Shown: positions 1 to 8,304, counted from the first letter of the stretch. The stretch: DNA of 49,556 bases from Burkholderia sp. LMG 13014 (GCF_905232215.1 NZ_CAJNKE010000010.1:1-49556); one strand, 5' to 3'. Notes: generated from the letters alone by a model not told the origin. Program-made: numbers and translations.

Positions 1-15
1 ATTCAGGTTGCTCAT
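1..15 (-). CDS. start of a gene cut by the window edge, possibly 3-hydroxybutyrate dehydrogenase
   Basis: Only five codons (MSNLN) are visible on the minus strand, beginning with an ATG at 15 and running off the window. A weak purine-rich GGGAA lies about 8 bases before the ATG. The gene follows adc by about 50 bases on the same strand, so it is probably in the same operon. In Burkholderia adc is commonly followed by a short-chain D-3-hydroxybutyrate dehydrogenase whose protein begins in this style. The identity is an inference from that context, because five residues prove nothing. Confidence 0.35.
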
Positions 16-67
16 GTTCGAATTCCCGTGGTGTAAGGATTGACTGGGAGAAAGGACTGCGGACGTG

Positions 68-808
68 TTACTGAGCCAGGTAATCGTAGACGACTTCGCC
101 GAGGCCGAGTGTCAAATCCGCGACGATGTGGCGGGCTTCGACGATCTCGAGCACCGGCAGGTCGGCCACCGGCGCAAGGGCGTGCGGCGCCAGCTCGAGC
201 GATGCGGGGCCTGTCCACGCGCCCTTCATCTTGATGTCCTGCATGTAGTAGCGCACCAGTTCGCAGACGCGCGCGGTGCCGTCGACGTGCGGAATGATCT
301 TCAGCAGGAAATTGGGACCGGCGAGACGCTTGGTCTGCTCGTCGATGTCGAGTTCCTTGTGCTTGTAGCCCATCGTGCCGGTGGCGACGCGCACCTTGCC
401 GTAGTCGAGCGTGCCGAGGAGGTGGTCGGTGTTCACATGCAGCGTGGGCGACGCGAGCTTCTTCGGGAAGCCCCACAGCTCGCGGCCGCCGGCGATCGGC
501 GGGTGATCGTCGAGATACATCGCGAGCGTGTAGCCGCCCGGCTGGCCGTTGTATTCGACGGGAATCACCTGGCCGCTTTCGGTGTAGTCGCCGAAGCCGG
601 TCGAATCGGCCATGCGAATGAATTCGTAATGCACGAGCGGCTCGGTGATCTGCAGCGGCTCAGGGACGATTTCGCGGAGACGGTCCGGATCGGTGCGATA
701 CGTGATGATCAGAAACTCACGATCGACGAAACGGTAAGGGCCCATCGGGAAGGCAGGGCTGGTCAACGGCATCGCAAACGCTTTCGATCGGACATCGCTG
801 GGTTTCAT
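68..808 (-). CDS. adc: acetoacetate decarboxylase
   Basis: Cytoplasmic enzyme of 246 aa, expected to decarboxylate acetoacetate to acetone and CO2 through a Schiff base on a lysine. The family signature [15 protein letters not shown] is present, with the adjacent lysines at about residues 116-117 where the Schiff-base lysine lies. Upstream acidic and arginine residues typical of the family are also retained, and the length is normal. The ATG at 808 is preceded by AAGGAG five bases away, which fixes the start. The next gene in the same direction seems to be a 3-hydroxybutyrate dehydrogenase, so the pair would handle ketone bodies from polyhydroxybutyrate breakdown. Confidence 0.93.
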   Translation of the reverse strand: MKPSDVRSKAFAMPLTSPAFPMGPYRFVDREFLIITYRTDPDRLREIVPEPLQITEPLVHYEFIRMADSTGFGDYTESGQVIPVEYNGQPGGYTLAMYLDDHPPIAGGRELWGFPKKLASPTLHVNTDHLLGTLDYGKVRVATGTMGYKHKELDIDEQTKRLAGPNFLLKIIPHVDGTARVCELVRYYMQDIKMKGAWTGPASLELAPHALAPVADLPVLEIVEARHIVADLTLGLGEVVYDYLAQ

Positions 809-1206
809 GCGGACTCCTTGTTGTTGATCGCTTCGTGGATGAGTGCTCGTAAGCTCGTAATCCTATGCCTGTGCGTTGCCGTTGTGCGATGCCGCATTTG
901 GAATTAATTGTTGCCGATTTCGAAGAATTCGCAGCGTAAATATTGAGATGAATGACGCAAACGGTCTGGACGACACCCGGCGTCCCGATATTCGCACGCG
1001 TCGATGACGCCACGATGTGAAAAAGGTGAGTCTTTACGGGATGCCGGGTGAGGCTTTCCGGGAGACGGTCGCGCGGAAATGTGACAAATGTGTGAACTTG
1101 TGCTGCAGTGCAGGCTCTAAGTGCGTTCGCCGCAGCGGGCTTCATCGCGTGCGGCTTCCGTATTAAGCATTGCTTAAGCGGGTGCGCCTTAGCATCGTTC
1201 GTATCA
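809..1206. other. intergenic region between divergent adc and PAP2 genes
   Basis: About 440 bases without a credible gene lie between the two start codons. The part next to adc is AT-richer and probably holds its promoter. The part nearer PAP2 holds a palindrome and an intrinsic terminator, listed separately. Confidence 0.6.
1163..1177. promoter_or_regulatory. 15-bp palindrome TTAAGCATTGCTTAA
   Basis: TTAAGCA and TGCTTAA form a perfect 7-bp inverted repeat around a single T. It lies 30 bases upstream of the intrinsic terminator in the leader of the PAP2 gene. Such a short symmetric AT-rich site could be a repressor operator, but the cognate protein is not visible. Confidence 0.45.
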
Positions 1207-1230
1207 GGCCGGGAAACCGGCCGATTTTTT
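1207..1230 (+). terminator. intrinsic terminator or attenuator just before the PAP2 gene
   Basis: GGCCGG-GAAA-CCGGCC is a perfect 6-bp GC stem with a GAAA tetraloop, followed by GA and six T. It ends 21 bases before the ATG at 1252. It faces the + strand, where no gene lies upstream (adc points left), so it must end a leader or small RNA transcribed from within 809-1206. Confidence 0.72.
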
Positions 1231-1251
1231 ACGCCCCACGCAACCGGATTC

Positions 1252-1833
1252 ATGCAGACCCTCAATCTCACCCTCTTTTCCGCCATCAACGCCGGGGTTG
1301 CGCCGCAGCCGGGCGTTGCCCGCCTCGCCATCTTCGCGGCCGACTGGCTTGTCTATGCGTTGCCCGCGATGCTGCTGCTGACCTGGATCTTCGGCGCGCG
1401 CCCGACGCGGCGCCAGGCGATCGAAGCCGGCGTCGGCGTGTGCGTGGCGCTCGCGCTTGCGCAGGTCATCGGGCATTTCTGGTTCTCGCCGCGCCCGTTC
1501 ATGGCCGGTGTCGGCACGCAACTGATTCCGCACGCGCCGGACAGCTCGTTTCCGAGCGACCACATGACGTTCGCGTGGAGCATGGCGGCCGGGCTGATGC
1601 TCGGTGGCACGACCCGGCTCACCGGGTTCGTGATGGCCGCGATGGCCGCGGCGATTGCATGGGGACGTATCTATGCGGGCGTGCACTGGCCGTTCGACAT
1701 GGCGGGTGGCGTGCTGGTCGGCACGGCCGGCGCGCTGGCTGCGCACCTGTACGGGCAACGCGTGACCGCGCTGCTCGAACGGCTCGGCGATTCGGTGCAT
1801 GCAGTCGTGATGGGCCGCCGGCACGCGCCGTAA
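1252..1833 (+). CDS. PAP2-family membrane phosphatase (undecaprenyl-diphosphatase-like)
   Basis: 193-aa inner-membrane protein. The three PAP2 phosphatase motifs occur in order: FSPRPF (motif 1, end of KxxxxxxRP), SSFPSDHM (motif 2, here PSDH) and WGRIYAGVHWPFD (motif 3 with catalytic His). Hydrophobic segments between them fit a small multi-pass protein. It probably dephosphorylates undecaprenyl diphosphate or a related lipid phosphate at the membrane, as BcrC-type enzymes do; PAP2 members are hard to assign precisely. The frame is open upstream to 1108, but homology-like sequence starts at MQTLNLTLF and the upstream part contains the terminator, so the ATG at 1252 is chosen. There is no strong ribosome site. 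Confidence 0.85.
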   Translation: MQTLNLTLFSAINAGVAPQPGVARLAIFAADWLVYALPAMLLLTWIFGARPTRRQAIEAGVGVCVALALAQVIGHFWFSPRPFMAGVGTQLIPHAPDSSFPSDHMTFAWSMAAGLMLGGTTRLTGFVMAAMAAAIAWGRIYAGVHWPFDMAGGVLVGTAGALAAHLYGQRVTALLERLGDSVHAVVMGRRHAP

Positions 1834-1859
1834 GCGGCAGGCGATCGGGCAGGACGCCG

Positions 1860-2084
1860 TCAGCCGGGTGTCTTGGCCAATTCGGCCGATGCGGACGGGC
1901 CACCGCCCGCATCGTGCAGTTCGGGGGTATCGGCCGGGTGTTGAGCGGCATCGCGGTCGAGTGCGCTTTCCTTCAGGATCGCGCACATCGCGACGAACAG
2001 CGCGAGTACCACCGCGGCAAGGCCGCAATAGCCGGCGATCTTCAGGTTGCGAAGGAACGGCGACGCGTGGCTTTCTTTTGTCAT
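1860..2084 (-). CDS. small membrane protein of unknown function
   Basis: 74 aa with one clear transmembrane segment, roughly residues 17-35 (GYCGLAAVVLALFVAMC). A short basic cytoplasmic N-terminus precedes it and a polar, Asp/Pro-rich tail follows. The frame is open further upstream, but the ATG at 2084 has AGGAG nine bases before it, and upstream residues are low in coding character. It converges on the PAP2 gene with a 26-base gap. I do not recognise the family. Confidence 0.6.
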   Translation of the reverse strand: MTKESHASPFLRNLKIAGYCGLAAVVLALFVAMCAILKESALDRDAAQHPADTPELHDAGGGPSASAELAKTPG

Positions 2085-2260
2085 GACCGGGCGCTCCTGG
2101 GCGGGCTGCGGCGGCTGTCGCCCGACAGCGGCGTCGCACACACAGATATATACCAGCCGCGATAGCGGTGCCAAGCCCGCTGGTGCGCCGACGCCACGAT
2201 TGTGACATCGGCCGGTCAGCTTCAATCGGGTACCCCTTTACCGGGTACCCGCATCCCGCC

Positions 2261-3082
2261 TCAGTCTTCCCGCGTTTCGTGCACGGCCGCCGCGCCGCGC
2301 TTCCAGTAGGCCGCCGCGCGGATGCGCGACTTGTCGACGCCGCGCTCGCCGGTCAGGTGCTGGCGTACCGCGCGCATCGACAACGCTTCGCCGGCCGCCC
2401 ACACGTAGCCGTCGCCCGACGGCGGCAGCGGCAGTTCGCGCACGGCATTCAGCAGCAGGTCGCCGTCCGCTGCGTCGGTTTCAGCGCGGAAGCGCCAGAT
2501 CTCATGCACGTCGGCGCGCGTGTCGAACGCGATCTGCGCGGTGCGATCCGCGACTTCCATCACGACGGCCACGCGCGCACCGGCCGGCAATTCCTCGAGA
2601 CGCCGCGCGACTGCCGGCAGCGCCGTATCGTCGCCAATCAGCAGGTGCCAGTCGAAACCGGTCGGGACGACGAACGAACCGCGCGGGCCGCCGATGCCGA
2701 GCCATTGGCCGACGCGTGCCTGCGTGGCCCACTGCGACGCGGGGCCCGGATGGTTCAGCACGAATTCCAGATCGAGTTCGCCGGCGGCGCGGTCGAAGCG
2801 GCGCGGCGTGAAGTCGCGCGCGACCGGCTTCGGTTCGCCTTCCGGAAACTCGGGGCCGTTCGCGCCGAGCGTCGGCAGCGCGGGCCGCTCAGCACCGGGC
2901 GGCGGGAAAAATACTTTCACGTGATCGTCGAACGACGCGGATTCGAAATCCGCGAGATCGGGGCCGCCGAGCGTGACGCGCAGCAGGTGCGGCGTCACGG
3001 CGTGCACGCGCAGGACCTGCAGCAAGCGGAACTTGAGGGTGTGGCGCACGCGGGTCACGGTGCGGTCGGATGTGTTCTGCAT
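2261..3082 (-). CDS. siderophore-interacting protein (FAD-dependent ferric-chelate reductase, YqjH/ViuB type)
   Basis: Cytoplasmic flavoprotein of 273 aa. The N-terminal half is a flavin-binding barrel with FTPRRFD, matching the R-x-Y/F-[TS] FAD motif region. The C-terminal half is an NAD(P)H-reductase-like SIP domain, and GGPRGSF and LLIGDDTALPA are typical of the family. It should reduce ferric siderophores in the cytoplasm and release Fe2+. An AAGGAG precedes tandem TTG/ATG starts at 3085 and 3082; the ATG is preferred. The gene lies 38 bases downstream of the PadR-type regulator on the same strand, as expected for a yqjI-yqjH-like operon. Confidence 0.9.
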   Translation of the reverse strand: MQNTSDRTVTRVRHTLKFRLLQVLRVHAVTPHLLRVTLGGPDLADFESASFDDHVKVFFPPPGAERPALPTLGANGPEFPEGEPKPVARDFTPRRFDRAAGELDLEFVLNHPGPASQWATQARVGQWLGIGGPRGSFVVPTGFDWHLLIGDDTALPAVARRLEELPAGARVAVVMEVADRTAQIAFDTRADVHEIWRFRAETDAADGDLLLNAVRELPLPPSGDGYVWAAGEALSMRAVRQHLTGERGVDKSRIRAAAYWKRGAAAVHETRED

Positions 3083-3120
3083 CAATCCGTTCTCCTTAGG
3101 TTTTAACGGGGCGGCGCGGC

Positions 3121-3831
3121 TTACCCGCCGGTGCCGCCTTCGATTTCGGCCGTCGCGCGGCGCATGATGGCCGCGATGCGCCGCTGTTCGGTGGCATCGG
3201 CGGCGCTCTTGTGCAGCAGCGCGCGCTTGAGGGCGACGCGCGCCTCGACGAACTCCGGCAGCCAGCCTGCTTGCGCGTCGTCCTGCGTTTCGTTGCCCGC
3301 CGATTCCCCGGCGAACGCGCGGCGCATGAACTCCATCTTGCGTGCGAGGTGCGTGAGGCGTGCGAACAGCGTGTCGACCCGTTCGCGCTGGGCGTCGAGA
3401 TGCGTGCGGCCGGCGTCGGTCAGCGCGTAGCGCTTGCGGTTGCCTTCCGCCTGCGACGCGACGAAGCCGACTTCTTCGAGATACGTGAGCGCCGGGTACA
3501 CCATGCCGGGGCTCGGGCTGTAGAAACCGTTCGAACGCGTGTCGAGCGCCTTGATCAGCTCGTAGCCGTGGCTCGGTTGCTCGGCGACCAGCGCAAGCAG
3601 CAGCAGCTGGAGATCGTCGGAGCTGAACTGGCGGCCGCGCGGCATGCCGTCGTCGCCGAAATCGCCAAAGCCGCCGCGCCCGCCACGGCCACCGAACGGG
3701 CCGCCACCGAACGAATCGTGGCCGCGACGGTGGCGGCCGATCGCGTACCAGAGACCGGCGAACCAGTCAGGGCGGGCATGCGCACCATGACCGTCGCATC
3801 GGGCATGGCCGCGGGAAGGGTTGTGTCGCAT
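3121..3831 (-). CDS. PadR-family transcriptional regulator, YqjI-like
   Basis: 236 aa. An N-terminal extension of about 65 residues is rich in His, Gly, Asp and Arg, and resembles the metal-binding tail of E. coli YqjI. A PadR winged helix follows (about residues 68-150), with SHGYELIKAL and the wing YPALTYLEE. The C-terminal part is helical and probably dimerises. E. coli YqjI is a nickel- and iron-responsive repressor of yqjH, and here a YqjH-type gene follows directly, so the same role is inferred. The start at 3831 has AGGA five bases upstream. The AT-rich operator-like repeats begin only 11 bases before the ATG, which suggests autorepression. Confidence 0.87.
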   Translation of the reverse strand: MRHNPSRGHARCDGHGAHARPDWFAGLWYAIGRHRRGHDSFGGGPFGGRGGRGGFGDFGDDGMPRGRQFSSDDLQLLLLALVAEQPSHGYELIKALDTRSNGFYSPSPGMVYPALTYLEEVGFVASQAEGNRKRYALTDAGRTHLDAQRERVDTLFARLTHLARKMEFMRRAFAGESAGNETQDDAQAGWLPEFVEARVALKRALLHKSAADATEQRRIAAIMRRATAEIEGGTGG

Positions 3832-3841
3832 GATCGTGTCC

Positions 3842-3884
3842 TATATATCGTAAAACATATCTAAAGATATATATCGAAAGATAG
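3842..3884. promoter_or_regulatory. clustered inverted repeats, likely PadR/YqjI-type operator
   Basis: Within 43 very AT-rich bases there are ATATCT-AA-AGATAT (3857-3870, perfect), TATC-GAAA-GATA (3872-3883, perfect) and two copies of TATATATCG (3842-3850 and 3868-3876). The cluster sits just upstream of the PadR start and covers the expected promoter. Overlapping TATA-like repeats are what is known of YqjI-type operators; the match here is an inference from position and symmetry. Confidence 0.68.
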
Positions 3885-4217
3885 GTCGTCAAGGGGATTT
3901 ATTGGGGTTGGATGGTGGGGCGGCAGCGCTTGTTTAGGTTTGCAGAAGAGGTGGTCTCTTTTGCGGAATTCCAATAAAGCTATTGATTTTGCACTTCCAA
4001 TAGCAGTAAATGATGGCCGAGTTGCCGCGGATATTCGGACACGAGTGGGCGACATCGCGGTACTTGGGCAGGTTCGGTGGCCTTTCGCCGTGAACGGGAT
4101 GGCAGCCAGAGGTTGCGATTGCCGCACGCATAGTCATGCGGCTGGGCGTTCGACCGTCTGAATACGGTGCCATTTCCACCTGCTCTCCGAGCGGGTTGGC
4201 TTCCTGGCGCCTGCGAA
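3885..4217. other. stretch with no recognisable gene
   Basis: About 330 bases between the PadR operator and the TnsA-like remnant. Base composition is lower in GC than the flanks. Short open frames on both strands show no recognisable protein. It may be the decayed edge of a transposon whose remnant follows. Confidence 0.5.
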
Positions 4218-4437
4218 ATGACAAGAACAACAACTGCACGGAAAGTGCTGCCCCGTTCTGCGAAACGCGTTCGATATTTGTATCCCCTCGGAAAGAACCG
4301 CGCGCGCGTGCAGTGTGAATCGCGCCTCGAGTTTGATGCGGCCATTCACTTCGAATTCTCGAAGGGCATCAGGCGCTACCGCGAGCAACCGACGCGTGTC
4401 ACCTATCGTGATCGTGAATTCAGAAAAGGATTACTGA
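4218..4437 (+). pseudogene. remnant of a TnsA-like transposon endonuclease N-terminal domain
   Basis: From the ATG at 4218 about 70 residues resemble the N-terminal part of TnsA-type endonucleases encoded by Tn7-like and related transposons. There is a basic start (TARKVLPRSAKRVR), then GKNRARVQCESRLEFDA carrying the E-S-x-L-E core with its catalytic-type Glu, then FEFSKGIRRYREQPTRVTYR, the EQP block typical of the fold. After about 4437 the frame (open to 4598) stops looking like the family: the expected YxPDF block and catalytic Asp/Lys are missing. No TnsB or other transposon gene is nearby. It is therefore read as a truncated fossil; recognition is by motif only. Confidence 0.5.
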
Positions 4438-4705
4438 ATTTGTGCGTCATGTCGACTCCATGTCGTCGCCACCGATTCTCCATCGAATCGCAAGGTTCGC
4501 TCCGTACGCTCCGTCCAGCTGAAAGGTCGACTGAAACAGCAGGACATCCCGTCCCGACGCTCAGGACCGCGACCAGGCATCGCTGGCCTCGTCCCTGAAG
4601 CTGAACCAGTCCATTGCGGCGTCACGGCTGTCACGACAGTGCACGATGTCCCCGATCAACCTCCCACCGTCGCTCGCTGCGCCCGGTCATTCTCATGGAG
4701 TTCTC

Positions 4706-6325
4706 ATGTTCAGCAAACGCTACCTCGCGATGTGGTGCGCAGTCCTTCTTTTCGCCGCCGTTGCCATGCTCGTGGCCCGGCAGGCGATCTCGTGGCTATG
4801 GCTCATTCCCGTCACCGCACTGATCGTTCTCGGCCTGTCCGACATGCGGCAGCGCCGCCACGCGATCCTGCGCAATTATCCACTCGCGGGCCACTTGCGC
4901 TTCCTGTCCGAATTCATCCGTCCGGCCGTGCGTCAGTACTTCATTGAGGGCGACACCGACGAGAAACCGTTCTCGCACGTGCAGCGCAGCCTCGTCTACC
5001 AGCGAGCGAAGAACGTCGGGGACAAGCGGCCGTTCGGCACCAAGCTCGACGTGAAGATCGTCGCGCACCAGTGGATCGATCATTCGCTCATGCCTACGCA
5101 ACTCGACGGGCACGATTTTCGGATCCGCGTCGGCGCGGCGCGCCGGCAGCCATACGACATGTCGATCTTCAATATCTCGGCGATGAGCTTCGGCGCGCTA
5201 TCCGCGAACGCGATCCGCGCCCTCAATAGTGGCGCGAAGCAAGGCGGCTTCGCGCACGACACGGGTGAAGGGTCCATTTCGCCGTACCACCGCGAACACG
5301 GCGGCGACCTCATTTGGGAAATCGGCTCGGGCTACTTTGGTTGCAGAAGCGCAGATGGCGCATTCGACCCGGACCGGTTCGCGCAGCAAGCGCGCGATGT
5401 GCAGGTGAAAATGATCGAGGTGAAGTTGTCGCAGGGTGCGAAGCCTGGCCACGGAGGTATCTTGTCTGCGGCGAAAGTAACGCGCGAGATCGCCGAGACG
5501 CGCGGCATCCCGATGGGGCAGGACTGTATCTCGCCTTCTGCTCACTCGGCGTTCTCGACGCCACGTGAACTGCTCGCCTTCATCGAACAACTGCGCGATC
5601 TGTCGGGCGGCAAACCGACGGGCTTCAAGCTGTGTATCGGACATCCTTGGGAATTCTTCGGTATCGCGAAGGCCATGCTGGAAACCGGCATCGTGCCGGA
5701 CTTCATCGTGGTCGACGGCGCGGAAGGCGGCACCGGTGCCGCGCCGCTCGAATTTACCGACCACGTTGGCATGCCGCTGCAGGAAGGCTTGCTGATCGTG
5801 CACAACACACTGGTCGGGATCGGCCTGCGCGATCAGGTGAAGCTCGGTGCGAGCGGCAAGATCATTACCGCGTTCGACATCGCACGCACGCTCGCGATCG
5901 GCGCAGACTGGGTCAACTCGGCGCGCGGCTTCATGTTCGCGGTCGGCTGCATCCAGGCGCAGCACTGCGATACCGGACGCTGCCCGACGGGCGTGGCGAC
6001 TCAGGATCCCGCCCGCCAGCGTGCGCTCGTGGTGCCTGACAAGGCGGAGCGCGTCTATAACTTCCACCGCAATACACTGCACGCGTTGCAGGAGCTGGTG
6101 CAAGCCGCGGGACTTGAACATCCGTCTGAGCTGCGCGCGCATCATATTGTCCAGCGCGTCAAGCCGCACCAGATCGACCTTCTGTCGTCGCTGCTCGAGT
6201 ATCTGAAGCCGGGTGTGTTGCTGGGCGACGCGCCCTACGGGTCCGCACTGTATGACGCGTGGTGGCCGGTTGCGCGCGGCGATTCGTTCTCGCCGGGAAA
6301 GATTGTCTACGAGTTGCTCGGATGA
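4706..6325 (+). CDS. FMN-binding glutamate synthase-family protein (GltB central domain)
   Basis: 539-aa membrane-anchored flavoprotein. Two hydrophobic segments span residues 7-45. The GltB2-type alpha/beta barrel follows, with GEGSISPYH, PGHGGILSAAKV and VDGAEGGTGAAP phosphate/FMN-site motifs. Near residue 415 lies GCIQAQHCDTGRCPTGVATQ, a C-x5-C-x4-C pattern equal to the [3Fe-4S] ligands of glutamate synthase. The amidotransferase domain is absent, so it does not make glutamate from glutamine by itself; the substrate of this family is not established. The ATG at 4706 has GGAG six bases upstream and begins the membrane anchor. A small gene continues directly after it. Confidence 0.88.
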   Translation: MFSKRYLAMWCAVLLFAAVAMLVARQAISWLWLIPVTALIVLGLSDMRQRRHAILRNYPLAGHLRFLSEFIRPAVRQYFIEGDTDEKPFSHVQRSLVYQRAKNVGDKRPFGTKLDVKIVAHQWIDHSLMPTQLDGHDFRIRVGAARRQPYDMSIFNISAMSFGALSANAIRALNSGAKQGGFAHDTGEGSISPYHREHGGDLIWEIGSGYFGCRSADGAFDPDRFAQQARDVQVKMIEVKLSQGAKPGHGGILSAAKVTREIAETRGIPMGQDCISPSAHSAFSTPRELLAFIEQLRDLSGGKPTGFKLCIGHPWEFFGIAKAMLETGIVPDFIVVDGAEGGTGAAPLEFTDHVGMPLQEGLLIVHNTLVGIGLRDQVKLGASGKIITAFDIARTLAIGADWVNSARGFMFAVGCIQAQHCDTGRCPTGVATQDPARQRALVVPDKAERVYNFHRNTLHALQELVQAAGLEHPSELRAHHIVQRVKPHQIDLLSSLLEYLKPGVLLGDAPYGSALYDAWWPVARGDSFSPGKIVYELLG

Positions 6326-6326
6326 T

Positions 6327-6604
6327 GTGCCGCACTGGAGTGGACGCTCACGGATCGCGGCCGAGCATGCGTTGCGTCGCTGGCGAACCTTTCTGGCAGG
6401 TGCGTCGCATGACGGAAGTGCGATCGGGCTGATTCTGGCAACGACGATCTTCCAGGCGATGTGGTCGATGCCACCTTCAACCGCTCGCAGGTCTTGATGA
6501 ATTTTGTGGTGTCGTCGCCCTTGTTCGTGTCTGCGATGCTTTTCATTCGCGGAAGGCGGTTCTCCGAGGTCGCTCAGTTTGCAGACGAAGGGCGACGGCT
6601 CTGA
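6327..6604 (+). pseudogene. small membrane protein gene, apparently frameshifted
   Basis: Directly after the stop of the GltB-like gene one frame (from GTG 6327) reads a basic helix HALRRWRTFLAG and a hydrophobic segment GLILATTIFQAMWSM, then leaves register near 6470. A second frame resumes from about 6476 with FNRSQVLMNFVVSSPLFVSA and MLFIRGRRFSEVAQF, ending at the stop 6602-6604. Joined, they would give a protein of about 90 residues with two membrane segments, a sensible companion for the membrane-anchored flavoprotein. Two extra bases in CCACC (6471-6475) would explain the shift. Its end overlaps the convergent MFS gene by about 30 bases. Confidence 0.4.
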
Positions 6605-7764
6605 CGCCTTCCTTCGGCGATACCGAGTGTAAAGACGGCAAGCGCCCCGCTCGCGACTGCGAGCGGCCACATCAAGATGTCGTTTCCGAAAACCTTCATC
6701 AACGCGCCCGCAACGAACGGTCCGACGATCGAGCTGGCCGTGAACGTCAGGGACACGAGGCGCATGTTACGGATGAGTGCAGTCTTCGTGCTGCACGCTG
6801 CGGCATACATGCCGAGGGTAATGAAAGCGCTATTCATGCCTCCGACCAGGAGGCCGCTTGCCGGAAACAGCCACGTCATGGGCGTGGCCAGCGCGAAAGT
6901 GACGAGTGCCAGCATGCTCGCCGTCGCGCACACGATCACCGTCAATCCCAAGCCGACGCGGTCGGCCATCCAGCCGACTGGAAATTGCAGCGCCATCCCG
7001 CCTAGGCCGAGGCACGACAGCAGCAAGGTTGCCTGTGTGCCGCTCATCCCACGTGCACCGGCATACAGGGGGAACAGACCGTATAGCGCGCCGTCGATGA
7101 TTCCGCCAACGGCCACCACGATCATGCCGAGGCATACAAGCGCGCTGACTGGCGTCGTCCGGGCGCTTGCGTGAACGGTCGCTTCATGTCGAGCTGGACT
7201 CGCCGAACGCTCCGATCGAGTCAACCAAAGCGGGATAGCTGCGGCGGATGTAAATAACAGGCCGGCGACAATCGTTACGGGCCCGTCCGGGCCGTACCAC
7301 GCGGCGAGTGCCGGTGCGATTGTGCCAGCTGTCGCAATCAGCGTCTCATGCACGCCGACCACGCGGCCGCCCAGTTCCGCGGGTACAAGGCTATAAAGCC
7401 AGGACTCGTTGGCGATCCAGCGCAGGCCAATGCCCAACCCGGTCAGGACGCCCGGCGCGATCCAGAGTGGCCACGACAGGCCGTTTGTGGCCGAGAACGC
7501 AGCGATACTGGTCGCAAGGCCGAGCAATACGGTTTTCTTTGCACCGATTCGCGCAACTATTGCCGGGGCTGCCATCAGGCCCGCGAGCATGCCCGCCCAC
7601 TGCGATGCGGCGAAGAGGCCGGCGCGTTGCGCGTCGAGGCCTTGATGAGCGAGCCAGACCGGCAGCACGATGAAGCCAATGCCGAACTGACCGATCTGCG
7701 CGAGTGTCGAGACAGCGGTCAGTGCGACGATGGCTGACCAGCGCACCGGTGCTGCCGGTTTCAT
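6574..7764 (-). CDS. MFS transporter (YcaD-like drug/metabolite exporter)
   Basis: 396 aa with twelve hydrophobic segments and an MFS loop motif GWMADRVGLG between helices 8 and 9. The N-terminal half shows RIGAKKTVLLG in the loop 2-3 position and GIGLRWIANESWLYS after helix 4. It probably exports or imports a small molecule sensed by the upstream MarR protein; the substrate is unknown. The ATG at 7764 overlaps the marR stop in an ATGA arrangement, so translation is coupled and this start is preferred over longer frames. The two genes form an operon controlled by the palindrome at 8305-8342. Confidence 0.87.
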   Translation of the reverse strand: MKPAAPVRWSAIVALTAVSTLAQIGQFGIGFIVLPVWLAHQGLDAQRAGLFAASQWAGMLAGLMAAPAIVARIGAKKTVLLGLATSIAAFSATNGLSWPLWIAPGVLTGLGIGLRWIANESWLYSLVPAELGGRVVGVHETLIATAGTIAPALAAWYGPDGPVTIVAGLLFTSAAAIPLWLTRSERSASPARHEATVHASARTTPVSALVCLGMIVVAVGGIIDGALYGLFPLYAGARGMSGTQATLLLSCLGLGGMALQFPVGWMADRVGLGLTVIVCATASMLALVTFALATPMTWLFPASGLLVGGMNSAFITLGMYAAACSTKTALIRNMRLVSLTFTASSIVGPFVAGALMKVFGNDILMWPLAVASGALAVFTLGIAEGRRQSRRPSSAN

Positions 7765-8294
7765 GGTGCGCTCCGGGCCGGCATGGGGAGACCCTCTTCG
7801 CGGCATTCGATTGGGCAGCCGGCCTTGAGGCACGGGCCGTCGTCGCAAAAGCGACATAACTGCATTGCATGCGCAGGATCACGAGTTTCGTGCCAGAGCA
7901 GCTTGATCAGCAAATCTTCGAACACTTTGCGCTCGTCGCTGTCGAGGTGACCCACGATGCGCAAGAGGATATTTTCGCGCGCTTTCTGCAGGCGCTTGAC
8001 TTCGCGTCGGCCGGCGGCAGTCAGCGCGAGTGCGACGGAGCGTTTGTCGACACCAGGCCGCTTCTCGACGAGGCCTACATCGACCAGGCCGGCTACGGCG
8101 CGCACAGCCGCCGGATGCGACAGCGCGACGGCATCGCGCAGTAGTTCGATAGAGGCATCCGGATATTGGCCGATGGCGTTTAGCATTGCCCGCGCTGTAG
8201 GGCCGGCAAGGGCTGGAACGGTGTTCAGCGCATACATTTCGTCCGTGACGAGCACGGCGAGCGCGCCGAGCAGATTTTCCGTACGCTGTGTCAT
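7761..8294 (-). CDS. MarR-family regulator with a cysteine-rich C-terminus
   Basis: 177 aa. A MarR winged-helix domain spans about residues 30-115 (DASIELLRDAVALSHPAAVR as the HTH and PGVDKRSVALALTAAGR as the wing), and helices for dimerisation follow. The last 35 residues carry LCRFCDDGPCLKAGCPIECR, five cysteines in C-x2-C-x4-C-x4-C-x3-C spacing, which might bind a metal or respond to oxidants. It is expected to repress itself and the overlapping MFS gene, and the 38-bp perfect palindrome lies only 11 bases before its ATG. Hydrophobic residues upstream of the ATG at 8294 come from the palindrome itself, so the shorter start is used. Confidence 0.87.
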   Translation of the reverse strand: MTQRTENLLGALAVLVTDEMYALNTVPALAGPTARAMLNAIGQYPDASIELLRDAVALSHPAAVRAVAGLVDVGLVEKRPGVDKRSVALALTAAGRREVKRLQKARENILLRIVGHLDSDERKVFEDLLIKLLWHETRDPAHAMQLCRFCDDGPCLKAGCPIECREEGLPMPARSAP

Positions 8295-8304
8295 AGGGCA
8301 CCAT

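Noticed and set aside
3861-4345. Several short minus-strand frames between the PadR gene and the TnsA-like remnant
   Set aside because: No ribosome sites, no recognisable motifs, and composition expected from non-coding DNA.
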